NCBI RefSeq assembly: GCF_009497895.1
Contig: NZ_CP033116.1
Location: forward strand, 2,170,001-2,234,000
Direction: 5' to 3'
DNA length: 64,000 nucleotides
Source: Halopseudomonas pelagia
GTDB lineage: Bacteria > Pseudomonadota > Gammaproteobacteria > Pseudomonadales > Pseudomonadaceae
A program made the position numbers and the translations under genes. The notes below the pieces were generated by a model. The model did no database searches. It was not told the origin of the DNA and saw only the letters and a program-made list of their open reading frames with translations. Positions 11,583-20,927 of the stretch are shown here, one piece after another; position 1 is the stretch's first letter, and each line of letters begins with the position of its first letter.

Positions 11583-12443
11583 TCAGTTGATGCCCTTGCG
11601 CTCGACTTCCCAATCGCGATCGGTGCAGAGCTCGCAGTTGCTGCCGTAGAAAGTACTCTCGGCGTTGTTATCATCCATCAGGTGATAGCGATACCAGGCA
11701 GTGGAAGGCCCGCGGAAATCGCCGCCGTCACCCACGGGTTCGAAGTGCCCAGCGCCGTCCAGATTGCCCCAGAACACCGGCACGTTGGCGTTGTTGAAGA
11801 CCGGGCGGCCGTTTAATACCGGGCCAGCGAGGGTGTCGGAGCTGCCGGTCATCAGGAACATCGGACCATTTTGCTGACCCTGTGAGGAGCTGACGTGACC
11901 CAGGCCCAGCACATAAGGCTGGAATGGCGCAGTGGCGGTGATACGACTATCGCGGCCGGCCATGATCGAACCACCACCGCCCTGCGAATGGCCTGAAGAA
12001 CCTACCCGGTTAACGTCCAGGCGGCCGGCATAGGTGCCGCTGCTACGACCGTTCTGTTGTACCAGGTAATCCAGGCAATCGATCATTTCCTCGCCTGAGC
12101 CTGCGTCCGAGGTACGTGCGGCAGCGACGACGAAGCCATGGCTGGCCCAATGCTCAAGCAAGTCCCCGTAGGTGCCAGGCGTTCCGCCGGTGCCATTGCC
12201 CCAGAGGATAATCGGGTGACGCCGGCCTTCTTCACCAAGAGTGCGCGGGCGATAAATGGTGCAGCTAGGACCTTCATTGCCATCAGTGGTGGCGAAGGGA
12301 CCGGAGCGGCTGAAGTCTGATACCGGTGGAAAGCTACCATCGCCTGGATCGGTCGGTGGCGGAGTGGGGTTGCTGGCCAGAACGGAGGTGGATACCACCA
12401 GAGCAGCTGCGAGGCCGGATAGGGCGAATTTGGATGTTTTCAT
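11583..12443 (-). CDS. Secreted polyester hydrolase / cutinase (P. mendocina cutinase type), copy A
   Basis: An alpha/beta hydrolase of 286 residues starting at ATG 12443; the frame is open upstream, but this Met begins a clear Sec signal peptide (about residues 1-23, ending VLA-SN). The mature protein closely resembles the remembered sequence of the Pseudomonas mendocina cutinase, which hydrolyses cutin and polyethylene terephthalate. The oxyanion region is WGNGTG. The catalytic triad is inferred as Ser153 (GHSQGGGG), Asp203 (GSSDT) and His233 (GHFEPVG). Four Cys (61, 123, 270, 273) suggest two disulfides. A Pro/Asp linker (about 25-36) precedes the core. It is a near-duplicate of the next gene but separately transcribed. 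Polymer preference is inference. Confidence 0.9.
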   Translation of the reverse strand: MKTSKFALSGLAAALVVSTSVLASNPTPPPTDPGDGSFPPVSDFSRSGPFATTDGNEGPSCTIYRPRTLGEEGRRHPIILWGNGTGGTPGTYGDLLEHWASHGFVVAAARTSDAGSGEEMIDCLDYLVQQNGRSSGTYAGRLDVNRVGSSGHSQGGGGSIMAGRDSRITATAPFQPYVLGLGHVSSSQGQQNGPMFLMTGSSDTLAGPVLNGRPVFNNANVPVFWGNLDGAGHFEPVGDGGDFRGPSTAWYRYHLMDDNNAESTFYGSNCELCTDRDWEVERKGIN

Positions 12444-12556
12444 AATAATCTCTTGAAGGGGAATATTGTTGTTGTATGCAACCGCTGAGCCTCTGGCCAA
12501 CCACCGACGGTCAGACTCATTGCGATACAGACAATACGGTGTGAGATTATGTGCAG

Positions 12557-12573
12557 CACTCGCCTATTCGGGT
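12557..12573 (-). promoter_or_regulatory. Shared upstream motif, copy A
   Basis: CACTCGCCTATTCGGGT (plus strand) is 113 bp upstream of the copy A start codon. It matches 15 of 17 bases of the sequence at 13630-13646 upstream of copy B. It is either a conserved operator/activator site or a remnant of the duplication; the binding protein is unknown. Confidence 0.55.
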
Positions 12574-12613
12574 GAAAAACCGATACAAAACTATAAAGTG
12601 TATCGTTGCACAC

Positions 12614-12645
12614 AAAAAGACCGGCGCTGGGCCGGTCTTTTTTGT
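12614..12645. terminator. Terminator of the second polyesterase gene
   Basis: AAAGACCGGC / GCCGGTCTTT perfect 10-bp stem with a GCTGG loop and A/T runs on both sides, so it can work in either direction. It lies just after the stop codon of copy B (12659) and isolates copy A from read-through. Confidence 0.92.
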
Positions 12646-12658
12646 TGCTGACTTACGC

Positions 12659-13525
12659 TCAGTTGATGCCTTTGCGCTCGACGTCCCAGCGGAAGTCGGT
12701 GCACAGCTCACAGTTGCCGCCGTAGAAGGTGCTCTCGGCATTGCCGTCGTCCATCAGGTGGTAGCGAAACCAGGCGGTGGAAGGCCCGCGATAATCGCCA
12801 CCGTCACCCACAGGTTCAAAGTGGCTGGCGGTGGTGCGCTCACCCCAGAAGACCGGCACGTTGGCGCGGCTGAATACAGGTGCTGCGTTCAAGGTCGGTG
12901 AGGCGATGGTGTCACGCCCGCCAGTCATCAGGAACATCGGGCCGTTCTGCTGGCTCTGGGATGATGAGCGATGGCCCAGGCCAATGGTGTAAGGCTGGAA
13001 CGGCGCCGTGGCGGTGATACGGCTATCCCGACCGGCCATGATGGAACCGCCGCCACCCTGCGAATGCCCGGCGGAGCCCACATTGTTGACATCCAGATTG
13101 CCGGCATAAGTACCGGTGCTCCGGCCGTTCTGTTGCACCAGGTAATCCAGACAATCGATCATGTCCTCACCGCTACCGGCGTTGGAGGTTCGTGCAGCAG
13201 CAACCACGAAACCGTGGCTGGCCCAATGATCCAGCAGGCCGCTGTAGGTAGTGGGCGAGCTTCCGGTGCCGTTGCCCCAGATGATAATCGGGTGACGTAG
13301 GCCATTATCGCCCAGGGTACGGGGGCGGTAGATGCGGCAGCTCGGCCCTTCGTTACCACTGGTGGTAGCGAAAGGACCGTCATCGCTAAAGCTGGAAACC
13401 GGGGGGAAGGAGCCATCACCGCCACCGCCGGGAGGCGGGTCAGTCGGCGGGTTGTAAGCCATAACACTGGTAGACAGCAGCAGGGTGCTGGCGAAAGCGC
13501 TCAGTTTGAACTGGATAGAAGTCAT
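12659..13525 (-). CDS. Secreted polyester hydrolase / cutinase (P. mendocina cutinase type), copy B
   Basis: A 288-residue paralogue of copy A; by eye about four in five residues of the mature region are identical. The signal peptide covers about residues 1-23 (LLLSTSVMA), followed by a Pro/Gly-rich linker and the alpha/beta hydrolase core. The inferred triad is Ser155 (GHSQGGGG), Asp205 (GGRDT) and His235 (SHFEPVG). The region WGERTTASHFEP is closer to P. mendocina cutinase (WGERRYVSHFEP) than copy A is (WGNLDGAGHFEP), so copy B may be the ancestral-like enzyme and copy A the diverged one. The C-terminal Cys pair (NCELC) is conserved. The product should be periplasmic or extracellular. An AGAGAG ribosome-binding site precedes the ATG. 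Confidence 0.92.
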   Translation of the reverse strand: MTSIQFKLSAFASTLLLSTSVMAYNPPTDPPPGGGGDGSFPPVSSFSDDGPFATTSGNEGPSCRIYRPRTLGDNGLRHPIIIWGNGTGSSPTTYSGLLDHWASHGFVVAAARTSNAGSGEDMIDCLDYLVQQNGRSTGTYAGNLDVNNVGSAGHSQGGGGSIMAGRDSRITATAPFQPYTIGLGHRSSSQSQQNGPMFLMTGGRDTIASPTLNAAPVFSRANVPVFWGERTTASHFEPVGDGGDYRGPSTAWFRYHLMDDGNAESTFYGGNCELCTDFRWDVERKGIN

Positions 13526-13629
13526 TTGTTGATCTCTCTTGGTGTTGTTGTTGTGTCAGTTGAGACCACTGAACATACCAACAGCAGGCTCAGTACGAGA
13601 CAAACCTTAACGCCGAAGGGAAATCCCCA

Positions 13630-13646
13630 CATTCGCCTATTTGGGT
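13630..13646 (-). promoter_or_regulatory. Shared upstream motif, copy B
   Basis: CATTCGCCTATTTGGGT (plus strand), 104 bp upstream of the copy B start; 15 of 17 bases match the motif upstream of copy A. A TTGTCT...GAG-C-TG segment and a TTGTTGTTGT stretch nearer the ATG also recur in both upstream regions. Confidence 0.55.
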
Positions 13647-13699
13647 TAAATTTGAGACAGAATTGAAAGCAGGCTGTATTGCGCAGCTTGGCGCGAGCT

Positions 13700-13736
13700 A
13701 GTAAAAAATAATAAAACGGGGCCGGATGGCCCCGTT
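13700..13736 (-). terminator. Terminator of the carboxylesterase gene
   Basis: Perfect stem AACGGGGCC / GGCCCCGTT with a 4-base loop, followed on the minus strand by TTTATTATTTTTT. It lies about 20 bp after the stop codon at 13755. Confidence 0.92.
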
Positions 13737-13754
13737 CTGGCTGCTAAGGAAGGA

Positions 13755-15620
13755 TTACGGGGTAGAGTAGTTGGGCGATTGACCGAAGAAGGCGGGCAAG
13801 GTGCCTATCTCCAAAGGGCTCAATCCTGCATTGGTCAGTGCGGTGGTCCAGGCCGCATTGACCCCGGCCAGGGTCAGCTCCTCGGCGGACATGCGCACGT
13901 CGGCCTCCTCGTTGGTCGCGTCAAACACAATCACCTTGTTCTGGCCGACAGCGGACGTCCAGGCTGACCACTCGGGTTGCGCCTCACTGGCAGTACCGTT
14001 GGGATCACCATCACGGGCGAAGTCTGCCAGATAGCTCATCATGGATTCCTGCAGCGCGACGCGACCGGCTTCGTTTTCATCGGTGAAGGGAAGCTCAAAC
14101 AGGCCTTCACCCGCACCAAAGAAAAATGAAATATCCGCTGCATGCCCGGCGCCGTAGATAAAGTTGAATGGAGTGGGCCCGGACTGGGTGCCCCAACGGA
14201 AATCGTAGGCGTAAGTGGCGGGCTGGTGCTGACTGATCAGGCGCGCCAGCTCATCCACATATTTCGCCCGCCAGGCGCGGCCGCCGTGGTAGCCGGTGAT
14301 TTCGTAGGTGTCTTTATCCTGTTGGGTAGGCAGCACCTCGTCCAGGGTCTGGGTGCCTTCGAAGGCGACATCCAGCAGATCGAGCCAGGTCTTGTCCGGT
14401 GGAGAGGGTATGTCGGGCAGGGCGCCTTTTACTGCGGCACCGTACAAGGGCATGAATGACTTCTGCTCGTACTCGTTGGCACCGAGGATCACCGGTACAT
14501 TATTGAAATTGCCGCTGGTAAAGCGCGGGATCCAGCCGCCGGTGGGAATCACGGTACCGTCTTCGATCGCACCATAAGCGCTGAGCGAGCTGTAGTTGAA
14601 GACCGCCTGATAGAGGTCTCGACCTTCGGCTGCGCGCAGGTAATCATTCAGCGTACCGGCGGCTTCCATATCCTCCCGCATCTGCGTGGCCTGGCCCGCG
14701 CTGATTGGTGCGTCTGGGGTTTTCCGATCCTCTTGCAGGCGGATCAGCCATTCAATATGACTGTTGGCTGAGGCGCGGGCAGTGGTGGGGCTGCGGGTAT
14801 TCATCGAACCGCTTTGCGACATGGCGCGGTGGAACAGACCACCGCCGGCCTCTGGCGACACCATCAGGTTGAGTACGTTATGCGCGCCTGCGGATTCGCC
14901 GGTGATGGTCACGTTATCCGGGTCGCCGCCAAAGTCACTGATATTGGCCTTGACCCATTCCAGCGCGCGGATGGTGTCCAAAGTGCCAAAGTTGCCGGAG
15001 TCCGACAGTGGATCTGCACCTGCAGTCTGTACGTCCGGGTGGAAGAACCAACCCAGTGGCCCAAGCCGATACTGAACGACCACGACAACCACGTCGGACT
15101 GATTGGCCAGAGCGCGGCCATCGTACTGTTTGGCGGTACCGAAGTTGTTCGAGCCGCCGTGAATCCAGACGTAAACAGGTAAGGTTTCATCCGCAAAGTC
15201 GCTACGGTTGGGGCGGTAAATATCAACGATCAGGCAATCTTCATCGCCGACCATATTGGAAGTGCGTTGCCACTGGGTGGTGGTTTCCGCCTGCACACAT
15301 TCCGGAGCGCGCTCGGTAGCGTCCAGCGTACCGCTCCAGTTTTGCGGTGGCAGTGGCGCACGCCAGCGCAGGTCGCCTACCGGCGGCTGAGCATAGGGCA
15401 GGCCGTGCCAGATCAGAGTGTCGTCTTCGGCAATCCCGGCGACGGCGCCGTTCGCCAAGGTTAACTGGGCGCGATTGTCAGAATCATCTGAATCAATTCC
15501 GCCGCCGCCACCCAGGCAGCCGGCAAGCAGTAAGGATCCGGTCGCCAAAGCGACGGCGGTTATCAAAGGTCGTTTGGAAAAGATACGGCGAGTGACTTTC
15601 TTGGGTGCGCAGCAATGCAT
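13755..15620 (-). CDS. Type B carboxylesterase, predicted lipoprotein
   Basis: A carboxylesterase/lipase family (COesterase) enzyme of 621 residues from ATG 15620, chosen because CAGGAG lies 7 bases upstream; an earlier start is possible. A signal sequence with lipobox LLLAGC (Cys35) and a Gly5/Asp-rich tether predicts outer-membrane anchoring. The oxyanion motif is HGGSNNFG, the nucleophile elbow GESAGA (Ser243), and the likely catalytic His is in GAGHAADISF. ALEWVKANISDFGGDPDNVT is typical of the family. It lies beside two polyester hydrolases on the same strand but has its own terminator. A role on soluble ester products released by them is plausible but inferred. Confidence 0.88.
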   Translation of the reverse strand: MHCCAPKKVTRRIFSKRPLITAVALATGSLLLAGCLGGGGGIDSDDSDNRAQLTLANGAVAGIAEDDTLIWHGLPYAQPPVGDLRWRAPLPPQNWSGTLDATERAPECVQAETTTQWQRTSNMVGDEDCLIVDIYRPNRSDFADETLPVYVWIHGGSNNFGTAKQYDGRALANQSDVVVVVVQYRLGPLGWFFHPDVQTAGADPLSDSGNFGTLDTIRALEWVKANISDFGGDPDNVTITGESAGAHNVLNLMVSPEAGGGLFHRAMSQSGSMNTRSPTTARASANSHIEWLIRLQEDRKTPDAPISAGQATQMREDMEAAGTLNDYLRAAEGRDLYQAVFNYSSLSAYGAIEDGTVIPTGGWIPRFTSGNFNNVPVILGANEYEQKSFMPLYGAAVKGALPDIPSPPDKTWLDLLDVAFEGTQTLDEVLPTQQDKDTYEITGYHGGRAWRAKYVDELARLISQHQPATYAYDFRWGTQSGPTPFNFIYGAGHAADISFFFGAGEGLFELPFTDENEAGRVALQESMMSYLADFARDGDPNGTASEAQPEWSAWTSAVGQNKVIVFDATNEEADVRMSAEELTLAGVNAAWTTALTNAGLSPLEIGTLPAFFGQSPNYSTP

Positions 15621-15966
15621 TGAGCTTCTCCTGAATCTTGTTTTTATTGAAGGACAACAGTAGAACAGTCGCAAAGTTGCACCGCACTAGCTCGCTGACT
15701 TACCCAGAGAATGGGTCCCCGCGTGCGCGAGGATGACGATTACTGATGAGTGCAGAGACTTTCCTTGAGCAAGCGGCCCTGAGCTAAGCGGAAACCAATA
15801 TTCACGGCCCCACCGCTCACCGCGCTTTTTATTTACGCGCTCCGTTTCCCTGCCGTCATCCCCTTGGATGGGCTTACCTGCAGCTCGTTTGGTGCAGTGC
15901 TCAATTCAAGCTAGATGCGAATGATCGTTCATGTCGAGACATAAGTCAGGAATATATCTCTACTGG
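15621..15966. other. 346-bp intergenic region
   Basis: The promoter region of the carboxylesterase gene and downstream flank of metR. It holds diverged REP-like fragments (GGTCCCCGCGTGCGCGAGGA at about 15714 and GTCATCCCCTTGGATGGG near 15855). No gene is seen. Confidence 0.6.
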
Positions 15967-16890
15967 TCATCTACTTATTTTGGCGCTGACGCCATCCAAA
16001 GTGGCGAAGGACGTATCCTTGGCGGTGAGGAGAAAGTCCTGCAGGTAGGACATCTCCAGCATGTCCTCGCGCACCGCGGCATAGAGGGTGCCGAACAATC
16101 CTTCAGCGCCCAGCGGACGCGCGCTGACATAGCCGCGCTGCAGGTACTCGGCAATTGCCCAGTTGGGCAGGCAACAGACGCCGCGACCAGAGGCGACCAG
16201 TTGCATCATCATCACCGTCAGCTCGGCGTTGCGCACAGCTAGCGGTTCCACGCCGGCGGGATCGAGAAATTGCTTGAAGATGTCCAGGCGCTCGCGATCT
16301 ACCGGATAGCTGATCAGCGTTTCCTCAGCCAGATCGGCCGGTTCTATATGGCTGCGGTTGACCAGTGGATGCTGGTTGCTGATCGCCAGTACCGCTTCGT
16401 AGGTAAACAGCGGCACATAGCTGATGCCGTTGATTTCCTGCGGGTCAGACGTGACTACCAGGTCCAGCTCGCCACGCGCCAGTGCCGGCAGGGGCGCGAA
16501 GAAGAAACCGGAGGCGAAATCCACTTCCACCTCAGGCCAGGCGTTACGGAACTGGTCAATGGTCGGCATCAGCCACTGAAAGCAGCTGTGGCACTCAATG
16601 GCCATATGCAGGCGGCCGGCCTGGCCGCCGGCGAGACGTTGCAGATCGCGCTCGGCCTGGCGTACTTGCGGCAGCAGGTTATCCGCCAGCCGCAGCAGGC
16701 GCAGCCCGGCGCTGGTGAACCGTACCGGCTTGCTCTTGCGCACAAATAGCGGCAGACCCAGACGCTCTTCCAGATCTTTCAATTGATGGGATAAGGCTGA
16801 TTGCGTCAGGTGCAAACGCTCGGCGGCTTCCACCAGGCTTTCGGCTTCACGCAGGGTGGCGAGGGTGCGCAGGTGGCGGAGCTCGAGCAT
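15967..16890 (-). CDS. metR: LysR-type regulator of methionine biosynthesis MetR
   Basis: A 307-residue LysR-type regulator starting at ATG 16890 (MLELRHLRTLATLREAESL). The N-terminal helix-turn-helix (AAERLHLTQSALSHQLKDLEERLG) is that of MetR, and the C-terminal co-inducer domain carries the MetR-type FLDPAGVEP and MQLVASGRGVCCLPNWA segments. In enteric bacteria MetR binds homocysteine and activates metE. It is divergent from metE, separated by 123 bp with a TGAA-N5-TTCA-like site, the classical arrangement. An upstream in-frame codon could extend the protein by 13 residues, but that extension is not typical. Confidence 0.93.
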   Translation of the reverse strand: MLELRHLRTLATLREAESLVEAAERLHLTQSALSHQLKDLEERLGLPLFVRKSKPVRFTSAGLRLLRLADNLLPQVRQAERDLQRLAGGQAGRLHMAIECHSCFQWLMPTIDQFRNAWPEVEVDFASGFFFAPLPALARGELDLVVTSDPQEINGISYVPLFTYEAVLAISNQHPLVNRSHIEPADLAEETLISYPVDRERLDIFKQFLDPAGVEPLAVRNAELTVMMMQLVASGRGVCCLPNWAIAEYLQRGYVSARPLGAEGLFGTLYAAVREDMLEMSYLQDFLLTAKDTSFATLDGVSAKISR

Positions 16891-16937
16891 GGCCAAGTTC
16901 TCAACATGAATGAAATCGAAGTTTAGCATTAAAAGGA

Positions 16938-16950
16938 TGAGTTTGATTCA
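16938..16950. promoter_or_regulatory. Putative MetR-binding site
   Basis: TGAGTTTGATTCA matches TGAA-N5-TTCA except for one base and lies between the divergent metR and metE starts, about 64 bp before the metE ATG. Confidence 0.55.
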
Positions 16951-17013
16951 GTAGCAGAGCAAGCAGACCATAACGCCACGACATCAAATAGTTTAATTAT
17001 TGTGGAGAACGTT

Positions 17014-19344
17014 ATGGCTTTGGCTCACTCGCTGGGATTTCCTCGCATCGGCCGCGACCGCGAATTGAAAAAAGCCCTTGAGGCCTATTGGGCGGGCAAG
17101 CTTGATCAGCCAGCCCTGCTACAGGTGGGGCGCGAACTACGCGCTCGCCATTGGCAGGTGCAGGCAGACGCCGGGCTGGATCTATTGCCGGTCGGTGACT
17201 TCGCCTGGTACGACCAGGTGCTCACGCATAGTCTGACCGTCGGCGCTGTGCCGCCGCGTTTTGCCACGGATGCGGCGCCGACACTGGATACGTTGTTTCA
17301 GATGGCTCGCGGCGTCAGCCAGGGCGGCAAGCAAACCTTCGCCTGTGAGATGACCAAATGGTTTGATACCAATTACCACTACCTGGTGCCCGAGTTCAGC
17401 CGCGATCAAGACTTCAGCCTGCAATGGACGCAATTGTTCGATGAAGTGGCAGAAGCGCAAGCGCTGGGGCATGCGGTCAAACCTGTGGTGCTGGGCCCCC
17501 TCAGCTATCTGTGGCTGGGTAAGGTCAAGGGCGAGGGATTCGACAAGCTGGAGCTGTTGGAAAGGCTGCTCCCGGTGTATGTGCAGATCTTCAATCGCCT
17601 GGCGGAGCAGGGCGTAGAGTGGGTACAAATCGACGAGCCGGCGTTGGTGCTGGATCTGCCGGCCGACTGGAAGGCAGCTTTTGAAAGTGCCTATAACCTG
17701 CTTCAGCGCGCACCACTGAAAAAGCTCGTCGCCACATTTTTTGGCGGACTCGAGGACAATCTGGGCTTGGCCTGCAATCTGCCGGTGGACGGCTTGCATG
17801 TGGATCTGGTGCGCGCCCCCGAGCAATTGCCGCTGATCCTGGATCGGCTGCCAACCTACAAGGTGCTGTCGCTCGGCGTAGTCAATGGTCGCAATATCTG
17901 GCGCTGTGATTTGAGCGCGACCCTGGCAAAGCTAGGTCAGGCCAAGGAGCGTTGGGGTGAGCGACTCTGGGTTGCGCCCAGTTGCTCCTTGTTGCATAGC
18001 CCGGTGGACCTGCAACGGGAGGATCAGCTGGATGATGAACTGCTCGGTTGGCTGGCATTTGCCACGCAGAAAGTCGGTGAGGTCAGTCTGCTCGCCCGAA
18101 CGCTGAATACCCCTGATGATGCGATGGTGCGCGAGGCTAATGCGGCGTCGGATGCGATTCAGCTGGCGCGTCGACAATCCAAACGCATCCACGACCCGGC
18201 AGTCGCAGCGCGCCTGGCCGAGGTGAAAGCGCAGGACGCCAAGCGCAATGCGGCCTATCCTGAGCGCGAGTGGCTGCAACAGCAGGCGCTCAAACTGCCT
18301 GCCTGGCCGACCACGACCATCGGCTCTTTCCCGCAGACAACAGAGATTCGCGCCAGCCGCCAGGCCTTCAAACAGGGTCGCCTGGCTGAAGCAGATTATA
18401 TCGACGCCATGCGCGCCGAGATCGAGCTGGTAGTGCGCGAGCAGGAAGCGCTGGGCCTGGATGTGCTGGTGCACGGTGAGGCCGAGCGCAATGACATGGT
18501 CGAGTATTTCGGCGAGCAGTTGAGTGGTTATGCGTTCTCGCGCTTTGGCTGGGTGCAGAGCTACGGTTCACGCTGCGTCAAGCCGCCGATCATCTATGGC
18601 GACATCAGCCGCCCAGCGCCGATGACGGTCGAATGGACGCGTTATGCGCAGAGCCTGACCAGCAAGCCAATGAAGGGCATGCTTACCGGCCCGGTGACCA
18701 TGTTGATGTGGTCATTCCCGCGTGAGGACGTCAGCCGCGAGCTGAGCGCGCGGCAATTGGCGTTGGCGATCCGCGATGAAGTGGTGGATCTGGAAGCGGC
18801 GGGCATCGGCATTATTCAGATCGACGAACCGGCCTTTCGTGAGGGTTTGCCCCTGCGTGCGGCGGCGCAACCGGCTTATCTAGAGTGGGCGGCGGCAGCC
18901 TTCCGTTTGAGCGCCAGTGGCGTGGAGGACACGACCCAGATCCACACGCATATGTGCTACAGCGAGTTCAATCATATTCTCGACTCGATTGCGGCGATGG
19001 ATGCGGACGTGATCACTATCGAGACCTCGCGCTCGGATATGCAGCTGCTCGAAGCCTTCTCGGATTTCGCCTATCCGAATGCCATCGGGCCGGGAGTGTA
19101 TGACATTCATTCCCCGCGCGTGCCGCAGGTGGCGGAGATGGTGCGGCTGTTGCGCAAGGCGGCCAGGGTCATACCTGCCGAACGTTTGTGGGTGAACCCG
19201 GATTGCGGTCTGAAGACCCGCGGCTGGCCGGAAACCCGCGCCGCTTTGGCGGCAATGGTGCAGGCAACACAGCAACTGCGAACCGAGACCGCCGGTGCCC
19301 CGTCGCATTCTGCTTCTACCCGGAGGGCGCAGCCTGTAGAGTAG
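17014..19344 (+). CDS. metE: Cobalamin-independent methionine synthase MetE
   Basis: MetE transfers the methyl group of 5-methyltetrahydropteroyl-tri-glutamate to homocysteine. At 776 residues from ATG 17014 (GGAG six bases upstream) it has the full two-barrel length. Zinc ligands are visible in [11 protein letters not shown] and, about 85 residues later, [11 protein letters not shown]. The catalytic barrel motifs [10 protein letters not shown] and [12 protein letters not shown] are intact. The last 20 or so residues ([17 protein letters not shown]) look like a non-conserved tail. It is activated by the divergent MetR by analogy. rlmM begins 29 bp downstream and could be co-transcribed. Confidence 0.97.
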   Translation: MALAHSLGFPRIGRDRELKKALEAYWAGKLDQPALLQVGRELRARHWQVQADAGLDLLPVGDFAWYDQVLTHSLTVGAVPPRFATDAAPTLDTLFQMARGVSQGGKQTFACEMTKWFDTNYHYLVPEFSRDQDFSLQWTQLFDEVAEAQALGHAVKPVVLGPLSYLWLGKVKGEGFDKLELLERLLPVYVQIFNRLAEQGVEWVQIDEPALVLDLPADWKAAFESAYNLLQRAPLKKLVATFFGGLEDNLGLACNLPVDGLHVDLVRAPEQLPLILDRLPTYKVLSLGVVNGRNIWRCDLSATLAKLGQAKERWGERLWVAPSCSLLHSPVDLQREDQLDDELLGWLAFATQKVGEVSLLARTLNTPDDAMVREANAASDAIQLARRQSKRIHDPAVAARLAEVKAQDAKRNAAYPEREWLQQQALKLPAWPTTTIGSFPQTTEIRASRQAFKQGRLAEADYIDAMRAEIELVVREQEALGLDVLVHGEAERNDMVEYFGEQLSGYAFSRFGWVQSYGSRCVKPPIIYGDISRPAPMTVEWTRYAQSLTSKPMKGMLTGPVTMLMWSFPREDVSRELSARQLALAIRDEVVDLEAAGIGIIQIDEPAFREGLPLRAAAQPAYLEWAAAAFRLSASGVEDTTQIHTHMCYSEFNHILDSIAAMDADVITIETSRSDMQLLEAFSDFAYPNAIGPGVYDIHSPRVPQVAEMVRLLRKAARVIPAERLWVNPDCGLKTRGWPETRAALAAMVQATQQLRTETAGAPSHSASTRRAQPVE

Positions 19345-19373
19345 CGGCCGGTAAATCATGCTGGAGCTAGACC

Positions 19374-20459
19374 ATGCAGGAATTGTTGTTGCACTGCCGT
19401 CCCGGATTTGAGGGCGAAGCGGCTGCTGAAATGCAGGAGCTGTCTGCCGTCAAGGGCTTTGCCGGCTATGCCGTGACCAAGGAAGGTTCGGCGCTGGTGC
19501 GCTTTGTTTGCCCTGGGGAGGGCGACGCCGAACGGCTGATGCACAAGCTGGACTTTCGTCAGCTGATTTTTGTGCGCCAATGGGCGTTGGGCAACTGGCT
19601 GGAAGTGCCGGTGGAAGATCGCATTGCGCCGATCATCACCGCCTGCTCCAAGGGCCCGATAGCGTCCTGCATGTGGCTGGAAACCGCTGACACCAATGAC
19701 GGCAAAGCCATGGCCGCGTTGACCAAGAAGCTCAGCAAGCCATTGGAATCAGCGCTGACCAAGACCCGCTTCGTGCGTCCGACAAAAACCGAGATGCCGC
19801 GCCTGCACCTGTGTTTTGAAAGCGGCACGCGGGTATTTGTCGGCTGGTCCTGGGCGCACAACGCTGCACCTTGGCCAATGGGTATTCCGCGCCTCAAAGT
19901 ACCGCGTGATGCACCCAGCCGTTCGACCTTGAAACTGGAAGAAGCCTGGCACCATTTCATCCCGCGGGATGACTGGGACGCGCGCCTGGCTCCGGGCATG
20001 ACCGCTGTGGATCTGGGCGCTGCACCGGGCGGCTGGACCTGGCAGATGGTCAATCGGCACATGAAAGTCATAGCCATAGACAACGGCCCCATGGCGCAAA
20101 GCCTGATGGACAGCGGCCAGGTTGAGCATATTCAGGCCGACGGCTATCTGTACAAGCCGAATAAAACCGTGCACTGGATGGTCTGCGATATCGTCGACAA
20201 GCCGGCACGTTCCAGCGCATTGCTGGCGCGCTGGGTCGGTCGCGGCTGGTGTCGCGAAGCAATCGTCAACTTCAAACTGCCGATGAAGCGCCGCTATCAG
20301 GAAGTGATCCAGTGCATGGAGCACGTGCAGGAAGCGCTGGACGAGGCGGGCATCAAGGCCACTGTATCCTGCAAGCAGCTATACAGTGACCGGGAAGAAG
20401 TGACCTGCCACGTGCGGATCCTGCACGCCGGCAGCTTCAAGATTCAGACCCTTAGTTAA
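19374..20459 (+). CDS. rlmM: 23S rRNA 2'-O-ribose C2498 methyltransferase RlmM
   Basis: A 361-residue protein with the RlmM architecture: an N-terminal THUMP-like region, then a Rossmann methyltransferase domain with motif DLGAAPGGWTWQM (about residues 208-220) and MVCDIVDKP. The K-D-K-E catalytic tetrad of ribose 2'-O-methyltransferases is consistent with FKLPMKRRY and the neighbouring acidic residues. RlmM modifies C2498 in the peptidyl-transferase region of 23S rRNA. The start ATG follows GGAG by seven bases. It sits 29 bp after metE; no terminator is visible between them. Confidence 0.95.
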   Translation: MQELLLHCRPGFEGEAAAEMQELSAVKGFAGYAVTKEGSALVRFVCPGEGDAERLMHKLDFRQLIFVRQWALGNWLEVPVEDRIAPIITACSKGPIASCMWLETADTNDGKAMAALTKKLSKPLESALTKTRFVRPTKTEMPRLHLCFESGTRVFVGWSWAHNAAPWPMGIPRLKVPRDAPSRSTLKLEEAWHHFIPRDDWDARLAPGMTAVDLGAAPGGWTWQMVNRHMKVIAIDNGPMAQSLMDSGQVEHIQADGYLYKPNKTVHWMVCDIVDKPARSSALLARWVGRGWCREAIVNFKLPMKRRYQEVIQCMEHVQEALDEAGIKATVSCKQLYSDREEVTCHVRILHAGSFKIQTLS

Positions 20460-20491
20460 GGGCTTGGAACTGCCAGCGCGCTAGGCGATAG

Positions 20492-20779
20492 CTACAGCGG
20501 CTCGAGTAGTGTCACGCGTTCTTCTTCCTGCAGCATCGGGGCGAAGGCGCTGATGCTGTCAAAACGCGCCTGGGAATTCTCCCAGCGCTCCCAGGAGTGG
20601 CGGTTCTGCCAGGTGACCATGACGATGCGGTGATTGGGTCTTTCCAGATCGCGGAAGGATTCCCCGGAGATAAAACCGGGTGACTGGATGGCCTGCTGGA
20701 TGACCTTGCGAGCCGCTTCTTCGTAAGGTTGTTCAAGGCCTTCGGCAATAACGCGTTCGATCAGTACTTTGATCATCAA
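20492..20779 (-). CDS. Antibiotic biosynthesis monooxygenase (ABM) domain protein
   Basis: A 95-residue ferredoxin-like ABM-fold protein: [27 protein letters not shown] begins the first strand and helix, and a [22 protein letters not shown] segment is typical of the family. Members include quinol monooxygenases and many uncharacterised small stress proteins. No catalytic assignment is possible. It is convergent with rlmM and divergent from tusA. The second Met (20776) is an equally good start. Confidence 0.75.
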   Translation of the reverse strand: MMIKVLIERVIAEGLEQPYEEAARKVIQQAIQSPGFISGESFRDLERPNHRIVMVTWQNRHSWERWENSQARFDSISAFAPMLQEEERVTLLEPL

Positions 20780-20927
20780 TAAATCCTTACTTACCAGTGA
20801 TGTATGGCGCCTTTATTGGCGCTTCTGTCATACAGTGTCGGCTCTGCTGGCGCGGCTGGCAAGTGCCTGTGCTTTTGCGGATAATGCAATCTCGCCACTT
20901 CGATATGCCACCTCAGGACAATTGCCC

